Part shown: in pieces, positions 1 to 8,600 of the stretch | Layout of the letters: each line of letters starts with the position of its first letter | How positions within the stretch are numbered: the stretch's first letter is position 1 | Assembly (NCBI GenBank): GCA_031556035.1 | Contig: JAVBTT010000034.1 | Location: 1-64,000, forward strand | Direction of reading: 5' to 3' | DNA length: 64,000 nucleotides | From: JAVBTT01 sp031556035 | GTDB taxonomy: Bacteria; Bacillota; Clostridia; Oscillospirales; UBA929 | Program-made: the position numbers and the translations under genes | Notes under the pieces: model-generated | What the model saw: only the letters and a program-made list of their open reading frames with translations | Told to the model about the DNA's origin: nothing | The model's database searches: none

Positions 1-81
1 CCAAAGATGAAGGAGCGTATCGTCGAGGGTATCAAGACTCCGCTCGAGGACTGCGTGCCGGAAAATGAGGTGGAGTGGTAG
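1..81 (+). CDS. Antitoxin of a YoeB-type toxin-antitoxin pair, C-terminal end only
   Basis: Only the last 26 codons lie in the window, ending at TAG 79-81. The tail (a TPLEDC stretch and a VEW ending) resembles the C-terminal, toxin-binding end of Phd/YefM or RelB antitoxins. Its stop overlaps the start of the downstream toxin-like gene, the usual antitoxin-toxin arrangement. In these families the antitoxin neutralises the toxin and represses the operon. The DNA-binding N-terminus is outside the window, so the exact family is inferred mainly from the partner gene. Confidence 0.6.
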   Translation, partial: PKMKERIVEGIKTPLEDCVPENEVEW

Positions 82-347
82 TGTACTCCGTCTTTTACAC
101 GAAAAACGCCGTCAAGGATATTGAAAAGCTCAAAGGCGCAAAGCTTGACGGCAAAGCAAAGGCTCTCACCGCGCTCATTAAGGAGAACCCGTTTCAGGCG
201 CCGCCGCCGTATGAAAAGCTGCAGGGCGATTTACTGTGCACCTATTCACGCAGAATCAACATCAAGCACAGGCTTGTTTACTCGGTGCATGAGGAAGAAA
301 AGGCTGTAAAAATCATCAGATGTGGTCGCACTATGAATTTTGATTAG
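75..347 (+). CDS. YoeB/Txe-family mRNA interferase toxin, C-terminus frameshifted
   Basis: This 90-aa frame matches the YoeB/Txe ribosome-dependent mRNA interferases over most of its length (YEKLQGDL, the SRRINIKHRLVYSV core, KIIR near the end). A GTG at 75 or at 81 could start it; both overlap the antitoxin stop. Family members normally end in a W-x-H-Y type motif that supplies catalytic His and Tyr. Here the frame reads CGRTMNFD instead. The +1 frame over the same bases reads MWSHYEF followed by TGA at 341-343, so restoring one base near 319-321 would recover the canonical tail. As read, the toxin lacks its catalytic C-terminal residues and is probably inactive. Confidence 0.75.
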   Translation: MVVYSVFYTKNAVKDIEKLKGAKLDGKAKALTALIKENPFQAPPPYEKLQGDLLCTYSRRINIKHRLVYSVHEEEKAVKIIRCGRTMNFD

Positions 348-377
348 AACTCCGCCCGTGGAAACACAGGCGGAGTT
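348..377 (+). terminator. Hairpin after the toxin gene
   Basis: AACTCCGCC (348-356) pairs with GGCGGAGTT (369-377) immediately after the toxin stop. There is no U-tract behind it, so termination is plausible but not certain. Confidence 0.45.
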
Positions 378-378
378 C

Positions 379-416
379 TCAGACCGATGACAAACTACAG
401 TTTGTCATCGGTCTGA
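379..416. repeat. 17-bp perfect inverted repeat with 4-nt loop
   Basis: Arms 379-395 and 400-416 are perfect reverse complements around a TACA loop. This follows directly on the 348-377 hairpin. The rest of 417-582 is AT-rich and shows no gene. Confidence 0.7.
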
Positions 417-582
417 CGCGCTTTCGCGCATTTTGCCCTTTCAATATGCAATTATAATAGTAAAATATTGTTTTGCCGCGAAAAATATAATCCACTGAAT
501 TTCACAAAATTTATAACGAGCAATGGACTTCACGGAATTGCTGTGAGGCCAGCTTGAAATTTGCTTTATTAAGAGATTCCTT

Positions 583-3500
583 CTACGGCACGGTCACAGT
601 AAATGTGAAGCTGTAGCTTGGGAACAGCGCCGGGTATTTCACGCCCTTGACAGAAATCTTTGTTCCGCTCTCAAGTGTACCGGCGTCCAGCCCCAGAACC
701 TCGACCGTCCACCTGTCCTCGATTACCTTCGCGCTATAGCCGATGCCCCTTATGCTCACACATCCGGTCCCGCTCTTGAGGACGATATAGTCGTTGAAGC
801 GGATGAGCAGGCTGCCGTCCAGAATTTGGGCATTTGCCTCCCAGACGTTCGTGTTGTATGGCACGACCTTGATCTCGCACGAGCCCTCGTATCCCTCTCC
901 GGCGACCACAAGCTGGTAGGTTCCGGCCCCGGGAGCAGCATATATGTACATGCGGCCCGCGCCGTTTACCACGGCTGTCTCATGGAGCGGTTCGCCTCCG
1001 ACTTTGAGATACGCCTTGAGCGCTGCGCCCTCCGGCGCGTCCGCCACCGCTATGTTGAGGTGAGCCGCAAGCGTGGCCACGATAGTCGGGGTCGATACAG
1101 AGACCTCCAGAGGCTGCGCGCTTGTTACCTCTCCGTAGAGTATAAGACGGCAGAAATTCCCCCACCACACGGTGTTGTTGTCGACCTTGATGTAGCGGTA
1201 TGCCGTATCGGGATCAATGCCTGTCAGGGTTTGCCATGTATTGGATGAAACGGCCGCCGTGGTGATCCTGGTCCAGCTTACATTGTCGTTGGAACCCCAA
1301 ACTGCCGTTGTAAAGGCTCTCCCAGCCTGGTTGGTGCGAGGATACAGTTTCGCACGGTCGATCTTAACGGCCTTCCCCTCGCCAAAGTCAACAGAAAGAT
1401 ATACGCTGCCCCCTATGTTGCTAAAGTTGGCCATTTCGATGTATTCGGAACTGCTGGAGCCGTCGGCGGGTGTATTGAACTGGAATACGCGCGCGGCCTT
1501 TTGCTGGGGACTCAAGCCGGACTGTGACCCAGTGAACGGGCAGGCCTCGTCAAACCCGACCGCTTCATTCATCACATCAATGATGGACGGAGCCGCCACC
1601 GTCAATGCGACCTCGGCGGGCAGACCTCTCTGTCCGTCCTCCCCTATTGCGGTAACGCGATATGTATAAACCTCCCCAAATTCAATCCCCGGATCTTTGT
1701 CGACATAAACTGCAGCGGTCTGCACATCGGCAAGCGTTACAAACTCTCCTCCATTGACTGATCGTTCGACCATGTAGACAGCTGTCCTGACGGGCATGCT
1801 CCATGACACGTCGATGTAAGGCTTTTGAGCCTCGTCCTCTGTCAGGCTTACGAACGCCTCCAACGCCACCGGCGCGGGGGCAGTATACGGAGTGAACTCC
1901 TCTACAGAGACATCACCGAAGGTCGCGCTGCCAGCGGATGCCACGCCTGCGTACACGGTTTGGAGCATCGGGATGTCCGCCTGCCCGGCCAAACGCCATG
2001 CCTTGCCGTCCTTGGACACATATGCGTATACCATATGCACGCCCGCATCCCGCGCTAGCCTGAGATAGGGATATTCTATGATATTGAGCTTTTCAATGCG
2101 TTTCCTGGAAGGGCTGCTGCCCATGCCTGTACTGTTGTTCCAGCGCGTTTCCTTTGTACGGTCGGCAAGCACCAGCGTACCCGCACTGTCGGCCCCAAAG
2201 TAAAGATAGCGGGAATCGGAGCCCAAATCCTCCCGGATCATCAAACCGTTCAGCGCTCCGGAAATCCCGGACATCTTTGCCTGGATTTCAAAACTTCCGG
2301 TCTGAAGCCGGCTGACAAGCTGCAGGGAATCGTTGATATCCCGCAACGCAAGGACGAAATCGTCCCCGACGCCCAGCCCCGTACCGGAGGCCCCAGCAAT
2401 TGAGATGGAGACGCCCTCTACACCGACCTGTCCGGCCGTTGCATCGCACAGCGCAGAGTTAAACCAGCCGGACACCATTTCATCCGCATCAGTCCAATCC
2501 AGTTTGGCACGGTAGGATATCCATCCAGCCCCATTCTTATTGACTGCGCAGACCTTGTAATAATAAGTACTGCCGACCGTGACGGTCCTGTCCTCATAGT
2601 AGCTCCCCTTGACGCCTTCGGCTACAACGTAGTACTCTCCGTTCTCGGTTTCACAGCGGCTGATGGTGTAGCTCTCCCCTCCGGACGCCAGCTTCCAAAG
2701 GATTCCGGCGTACGCGCCACCGTCATCTGCACCGGCAACGGCCTTGACGAAATCAACATGGGAGGGCTTAAACTGAGTTTGGATTGCTTCCGGTAGCTTT
2801 AGGACGTAAGCGGTTTTCCGGGGTACGACGACAGTCCCGTCAACGACGGGGATCAGCTCCCCACTGACGAGATCAAGCACACTGTCTCCGGAAAAGCCAT
2901 CGGGCAACTCTACGGCGTAGCTCCGGGCGTTCTCAAACACGTCCCGGGTGGTATTGATCAGCATAAGGTATTTCCCATACCTTGAAACGCTCATATCGGG
3001 ATAGCCTGAATAGCCGTGATCCTCATTGAAGTTTTCGCGGACAACCAAACCCACGCCGGGACGGTAGGCGTTGGGGAGTATTTCGCCTGTCAGCGCAAAG
3101 GGGACGGTGGCGTTGGGCTGAGGGAACTTCGCGAAGCTGCGATGCAGGTCGGACGGCCTGAGTGTATAGCCCTCGTAAGCAAACTGGCTGTTTGTGGCGA
3201 TCTGCGCGATCGTCTCATATTCCTTGCCATCCTGCTTTGTGATGACGTGGGCAAGGCCGGTTCCGGCAAAGCCCCTGTTCTGGTACATCAGGTTGGCAAG
3301 CAAGCTGGTATTCTCGTCCTTGAGTGTTACAAACAGCGTGTCTATGTCTACCCAGGCAAACTGGTCGTAGGCGCTGGTGTCCGTTGTGCCGAGCAGCTTC
3401 TGTATCTCCTCCTGGGAGTAGATGTTGAAGTCCGTATGAGGGAACACCTTTTTGGCCGAAGCGCTGTCGAAGCGATCGAATCCAGCCCTGTCTCCTGTCA

Positions 3501-5592
3501 CATATTCATAAGTCTCCGTGAAGAAGTAGTTCCTGCGGATGACGTTAGGTTCCGCATTGACCGTGCTGATGTTTGAGTTGATCGCATCGTAGAACTGGTT
3601 ATCCGCCATCATCTGCTGAACAAAGCCAACCGCTTTGGCCGCATAATCCCAGTACTCGTCCCACTCCGTGCCGACGTATTTCTCCTCGTTGTTGGCCATA
3701 TGCCATTCCAGGGACGCGTACGGGAACAGCGTTGTTGCTCGGCCCGAGTATCCGGTGGTGCTAGGCCACGCGGGGTTGCGCTCGTCTAGGGTCTGCTCCA
3801 TTAAAACAGTGCGCCGGTTGCTTGAAACAGAGGAATAACGGGCGTATCCCCGGGCGTTAATGTTTTTGAGGGCTATCTTGAGAATATCGTCGTTGAGCCT
3901 CTGGTCACCCGGCTGGTTCAGCGTCTTGAAGAAATACTCAGGAAAATACTGGCTCCCCACTTCGCCGTAGCTGCCAACATACTGGTTCTCCCGAGTGAAG
4001 CCACCCTCGGAAACGACGGTATAGTGATCGCCCAGATGCCTGGCCCGGACTTGTTCGCCATTTTCACCCAGCTTGCTTTGCGCCATGCCCCTCATGACAA
4101 CATTCACGCAGTCCGCGGTGACAGTCAGAGCCGTGTCATGCCTAAACAGATCGTGGTACAGGTCAAGGGACTCTCCGTTTGTCCCGACAAGAATCTCCTC
4201 ATACAGAAACGGCGCAATGCCCAGCGACTCGCGCAGGATGCGCTGACTTTTGTCCTTGCCGCCCTCGGCCATGAAAATCTGGGATCCGATAACGTTTAGG
4301 CCTTCGAGTGCCTTCCATGCCCCTTCATAGGTAAACATGGCCTGGTTGTATATATACGACAGCCTGGATCGCGCGAAATCATAGGTCGCCTTCAGGCAGC
4401 GCTCCCACGCCTCAAAACGGGTAATGTGGCTGCCGTCGACGTCTCTACTGGAGAGGGAGTACTCGCCCTCTTCGGTGTTAAAAGTGACCGGCTGCCGTAA
4501 AAACTCCTCAAACCTGGCCTTTCCGTAAACCGAATCGTCGAATATCTGATTCTGAACCATATACAGGGCTTCGCCCAGCGGGCTATAGTATCCGCCCCAG
4601 TCGGACTGGTGGTCGTTTCTTCCCGTGGTTCTGACGTCCGCGTAATACCGGGACACGTAAATATCGATAGTCTTAAAGATGCGTTCAAGGTCTGCGGCCG
4701 TCTCCTCGTTGCTGGCGGAAAACTGCCCGTGTTGCACAAAGCCCGCAAACTGCTTGAGATGGTCGTAATAGCGTCTGATGTTCAGTGGTGCGCCACCGTC
4801 CACAGTTGATTTGTGGGCGTTGTAGTGGCTCCGCTGCGTTGAGTTGTATGTGTCGATCCTGCCCCTTATCTGGGCCTCGCTTCTGGAAGTACCGCCCGGA
4901 AGGGCGGAGGACCAGGCCAGAGCGTTACCCTGCGTCTCCCCCGAAACGTCCAGATACGCCTGAATGTGGGTATAGGCGTTGTAAAAGCCTGCCGACCTGG
5001 AGGTGCCGCTTACATTTCCCGAGAAGTCTCCGCTGCCGGATCGGATCGTGATGGTAACTTCCTCCTTGCCGTTTGTGCTGTCCAGGGGCAACAGCACAGT
5101 GCTGTAGTAGTAGCGCCCCGGCAGGGGATTGTTATAGGCGTAGTTGAGCGGCATGCGGTCGCTCTCGTTGCGATACGATATCATCTCGCCGTCCACCATC
5201 ACGAGGCTGACAAGGGCTCTGTCCTCGCCCCAGAACTTGACGCTTAAATAGTTCTGAAGATACGGGTCGACCTTCATCGTGAACGACATGTCCCCGGCAC
5301 GCCAGGTTGCGGGAGTCATAGGCATAGCTTTTCTGGCCCTCTCCCCTGTTGTGGCGTTGTCGACAATTTCTGAAGCGTCGCTGTAAAAATTGTGAGCCTG
5401 TTCCGATTGATCGTCTGCGAAAACAATCTTGTCCAGATATCTCCCGTTATCGCCTGTCTCCAGTCCGGGATTGCCCATATTGTCTGCGATAAAATCAGAA
5501 TTTTCTTTTGTCTCCGCAAAAGCCGCCGGCAGACAAGACAAAACAAACGCCATGCAAATGAAAATCGAAATCGCTTTATTCAGATTTTTCAT
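583..5592 (-). CDS. Giant secreted protein, putative polysaccharide lyase/hydrolase with FN3, discoidin and shared C-terminal module
   Basis: This 1669-aa protein starts with a signal peptide (about 1-26, MKNLNKAISIFICMAFVLSC then an AFA cleavage region). Residues about 30-940 form a large, mainly helical region ending in beta structure that I cannot assign to a named CAZy family; length and context suggest a lyase-like catalytic module. Then come an FN3-like domain (about 945-1025), a concanavalin-like DUF1349-type domain (about 1040-1235, GLMIRED and SRYLYFG stretches), a second FN3 (about 1240-1320), a discoidin-like domain (about 1330-1490) and the 176-aa C-terminal module shared with three other proteins here. 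There is no LPXTG or SLH anchor. It follows the 2284-aa gene on the same strand and is probably cotranscribed across an intergenic hairpin. Confidence 0.7.
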   Translation of the reverse strand: MKNLNKAISIFICMAFVLSCLPAAFAETKENSDFIADNMGNPGLETGDNGRYLDKIVFADDQSEQAHNFYSDASEIVDNATTGERARKAMPMTPATWRAGDMSFTMKVDPYLQNYLSVKFWGEDRALVSLVMVDGEMISYRNESDRMPLNYAYNNPLPGRYYYSTVLLPLDSTNGKEEVTITIRSGSGDFSGNVSGTSRSAGFYNAYTHIQAYLDVSGETQGNALAWSSALPGGTSRSEAQIRGRIDTYNSTQRSHYNAHKSTVDGGAPLNIRRYYDHLKQFAGFVQHGQFSASNEETAADLERIFKTIDIYVSRYYADVRTTGRNDHQSDWGGYYSPLGEALYMVQNQIFDDSVYGKARFEEFLRQPVTFNTEEGEYSLSSRDVDGSHITRFEAWERCLKATYDFARSRLSYIYNQAMFTYEGAWKALEGLNVIGSQIFMAEGGKDKSQRILRESLGIAPFLYEEILVGTNGESLDLYHDLFRHDTALTVTADCVNVVMRGMAQSKLGENGEQVRARHLGDHYTVVSEGGFTRENQYVGSYGEVGSQYFPEYFFKTLNQPGDQRLNDDILKIALKNINARGYARYSSVSSNRRTVLMEQTLDERNPAWPSTTGYSGRATTLFPYASLEWHMANNEEKYVGTEWDEYWDYAAKAVGFVQQMMADNQFYDAINSNISTVNAEPNVIRRNYFFTETYEYVTGDRAGFDRFDSASAKKVFPHTDFNIYSQEEIQKLLGTTDTSAYDQFAWVDIDTLFVTLKDENTSLLANLMYQNRGFAGTGLAHVITKQDGKEYETIAQIATNSQFAYEGYTLRPSDLHRSFAKFPQPNATVPFALTGEILPNAYRPGVGLVVRENFNEDHGYSGYPDMSVSRYGKYLMLINTTRDVFENARSYAVELPDGFSGDSVLDLVSGELIPVVDGTVVVPRKTAYVLKLPEAIQTQFKPSHVDFVKAVAGADDGGAYAGILWKLASGGESYTISRCETENGEYYVVAEGVKGSYYEDRTVTVGSTYYYKVCAVNKNGAGWISYRAKLDWTDADEMVSGWFNSALCDATAGQVGVEGVSISIAGASGTGLGVGDDFVLALRDINDSLQLVSRLQTGSFEIQAKMSGISGALNGLMIREDLGSDSRYLYFGADSAGTLVLADRTKETRWNNSTGMGSSPSRKRIEKLNIIEYPYLRLARDAGVHMVYAYVSKDGKAWRLAGQADIPMLQTVYAGVASAGSATFGDVSVEEFTPYTAPAPVALEAFVSLTEDEAQKPYIDVSWSMPVRTAVYMVERSVNGGEFVTLADVQTAAVYVDKDPGIEFGEVYTYRVTAIGEDGQRGLPAEVALTVAAPSIIDVMNEAVGFDEACPFTGSQSGLSPQQKAARVFQFNTPADGSSSSEYIEMANFSNIGGSVYLSVDFGEGKAVKIDRAKLYPRTNQAGRAFTTAVWGSNDNVSWTRITTAAVSSNTWQTLTGIDPDTAYRYIKVDNNTVWWGNFCRLILYGEVTSAQPLEVSVSTPTIVATLAAHLNIAVADAPEGAALKAYLKVGGEPLHETAVVNGAGRMYIYAAPGAGTYQLVVAGEGYEGSCEIKVVPYNTNVWEANAQILDGSLLIRFNDYIVLKSGTGCVSIRGIGYSAKVIEDRWTVEVLGLDAGTLESGTKISVKGVKYPALFPSYSFTFTVTVP
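586..1113 (-). repeat. Copy 1 of the 176-residue C-terminal module
   Basis: Encodes the last 176 residues of the 1669-aa protein. It matches copies at 5680-6207, 13891-14418 and 17519-18046 in protein and largely in DNA. The first half looks Ig-like (GTYQLVV). The second resembles SbsA/Big_5 Ig-like domains (SVKGVKYP, YSFTFTV). Two cysteines are conserved in all copies (GSCEI and GCVSI or KCVSI). Confidence 0.85.
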
Positions 5593-5635
5593 TTAATGTT
5601 TATTCCTCTCCGGGTGCACCCCTTTGTATAAGAAT

Positions 5636-5667
5636 TGACAGACTGCCCCCGGCGGGGCAGTCTGTCA
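5636..5667 (-). terminator. Strong hairpin between the two lyase genes
   Basis: A 14-bp perfect stem (5636-5649 with 5654-5667, loop CGGC) lies between the stop of the 2284-aa gene (5677) and the start of the 1669-aa gene (5592). It lacks a clear U-tract on the minus strand, so it may attenuate or protect the upstream mRNA rather than end transcription. Confidence 0.55.
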
Positions 5668-5676
5668 TAAGCCCTT

Positions 5677-8600
5677 TTACGGCACGGTCACGGTGAACGT
5701 GAAGCTATAGCTTGGGAACAGCACCGGGTATTTCACACCCTTGACGGAAATCTTTGTCCCTTTCTCAAGGGGGCCTGCGTCCAACTTGAGAACCTCAATG
5801 GTCCTCTTGTCCTCGAGCACCCTCGCGTTGTAGCTGACGCCCTTGATACTCACGCAGCCGGAGCTGCTCTTGAGGACGATATCGTCATTGAACCTGATGA
5901 GCAGCTTGCCGTCAAGAATCTGGGCGTTTGCCTCCCAGATGTTTGTGTTATAGGGTACGCCCTCGATTTCGCACGAGCCCTCGTATCCCTCTCCGATAAC
6001 CACAAGCTGGTAGGTTCCGGCCCCGGGAGCAGCGTATATGTACATGCGGCCCGCGCCGTTTACCACGGCTGTCTCATGGAGCGCCTCTCCGTCCACCATC
6101 AGGTATGCCTTGAGCGCGACGCCCTCCGGCGCGTTCTCCACCGCGATGTTGAGGTGAGCCGCCAGCGTGGTCACGATGGTCGGGGTCGATACGCTGACGC
6201 TCAGCTCGTTCATGCCTGTTCCAGGCACAAGCACCGGGATTGAAACCGTATCGGCTGATTCGGCTGTGCCGGCCTTGGTCACGGTGAACACCACGTTGAC
6301 AACCGTATCGGTAGGGCGAGGTGTGATCTCGCCGTCGAGCGCAACAATTCTTTCGTCCGACGAGGACTTGAGAGAAATCCCGAAGCCCTCGGGCACCCAG
6401 GGAAGCTCCAGCGCGATCTCTCCTCCTCCGGGAGTCCTGACCGAGGTGATGCCGTTGGCGACGTCGGCCGCCGTAACGGTCGGGTTTTGCACGGTTGTTC
6501 CATAGATATGGTACTCCGCTATGCTCAGGAAGTAATTGGCGTTCGCGTCGGTTCCGTTGGGGTTGACCACCCTGATGTAGCGGTAAGGCGTCTCGTCTGT
6601 CACCTCCCGCGTCTGAAGCGGCGCGGTGTTTGAGAAGGCGGTCGTCAAATCGACCCAGCTTACGCCGTCGTTCGAACCGCGAACCAAAACCCCGTTTGTT
6701 CTCGCGGTTTGGCCCTGCCTCGCCTGCACCTCTGTCTTGGACAGGATTACGCCCACGCCGGCTCCGAAGTCCATCGTGATATGCGCCCTTGTGTCGGTCG
6801 CAGTTTCTACCTCGCGCGGAGCTCTCGGCCTGATTTCAATATAGGTGCCGGAGGTGTCGTCTATCAGCTTGGAGATGTCGAGGGTGTTGAGTATGTAGCT
6901 CTGGCTGCTGATCGGGCCATTGTAGGTCACCCCGTCGATCGTTGTGTTCAGCCCGTGGAAAATCGAAAATGCGATGGAATCCTTGAGCTGTATGTAGTCT
7001 ATGAGTCCCTCCGACACCGGCTCGAACACGCGAAGCTCGGAAGCACGGGCTTTAAATGCGCCAATCAGCTCATAAACTGTCTGGTAGGGGGCGCTACGAG
7101 CCACCGCCCTCTTCAGGTCGGCCAGGGCGCTCAGGTATCTGACCTTTGACTCGATTGTATAGGTCTTCGTCTCGTCGTACAGGACCCTGGCCTCGGCGAG
7201 CGCGGCCTCCAGGCTCTCAAAAACCGTGTAACGGAGGTTGAAGGTGGCGGTGCCTCCCGTGTTTGAGGCTGCGAAGGTTATGACGCCCGCGCCGACGTCG
7301 GATTCCGTCACCGTCCAGGCCAGTTTTCCGTCCGCGAATCCCGCGCCTGCGGGCAGCGCGCCCACGACAACGGGGCTGCCGCCCTTTTCCGCGATCTCAA
7401 GCTCGAGACTCAGGCCCGGGAACAGCACAAGATCGTTCAGGTCGGGGGACAATGTGAACTCGGGCGCCTCAAAGACATCGTAACTCAGCCACCAGGAATC
7501 CAGCTCCACAGTCCCGGCCTCGTCGCCCGTGACCGTCAGCATGATGTTTTGATCGGCCTTCAGCGCGCTGTGAGCCGCGCCGAGCACATACTGCATACTG
7601 GTCCATCCGTCCGCGCTGATGCCAGCGGTGTCAGGAACGTCAAATCTTGCCACGGCTCCGCCGAGGCTTTCAAGCATACTGAATGTCAGGGTGGCCGCAA
7701 CATCGCTCCTCACGCGGATGTTCAACGTCTTCGGCCCCTCCAGGAATGGGATGAAGTAGTATCCGACGCGCGTGCGGCCCCCCGGTAGGACGGCCAGCTT
7801 CGCGGCGCCGTCGCCTGCCTTTTCGGCCTTGCCATAGGCCACGTTGCGGTAGGAGTCGCCGCTGTGAGGCAGAAAGACCTTCCCGTCGCGGGAGCGGAAG
7901 GACGTGACAGTCACGCTCCCCTCGCCCTCATAAACCATGTAGGCGTCGTGCAGACCGCGCGGGGAAACCTGCCCGGTGTGGTCAAATTCCGTGGTCACAA
8001 CACCCTGCGTGGCCTCAATCTCCATCGTCTTCACCAACGTGCCGCTGTTCGGATCACCCGTCACAAGCTTGAGCGAGCCGCCGCCCGAGGCCTGATATGT
8101 AAAGCTCCAGGCGTCAAACCCCTTGTCGAAGTCGAGGTTGTAAAACCCGAAGGAACCGCCGTCTGTCAGCGTCACGCCGCCGCCGTCCTTCACCGCGCCA
8201 GACGCACTGAGCACGTCGGCGTCGGCGGGGCTGTTCCCGTCCGTGTTTTTGGCGGATCCGCCGCTGAACTTGAACCACAGCACGTTGGTGTGGAGCTGAT
8301 AGTTGGAGGTGGAGGTCGTAAAGTACATGTAGACCGTTTTTTTGCCCGTCAGCAGAGCGGGGTTCGAGCTGCTGAGCCGGATGCTGTCGGCCATGTAGTC
8401 CGTCCAGAAGCCGCCGTTGTTCCGGTATGTGTTTCTGGCGATCTCGCCGGACACGGCGGTGATCTCCTTCGCCGCCGCGAAGGTCTCCGCGGTCGGGTTC
8501 TCCACATAGGGACCCACATACATGATCATGTTGTGCGCGGAGGCGGCTCCGACAGGTCCGCTGTGGGAGTGAGCCATTGTGAACGTGTCCACCAGCTTTT

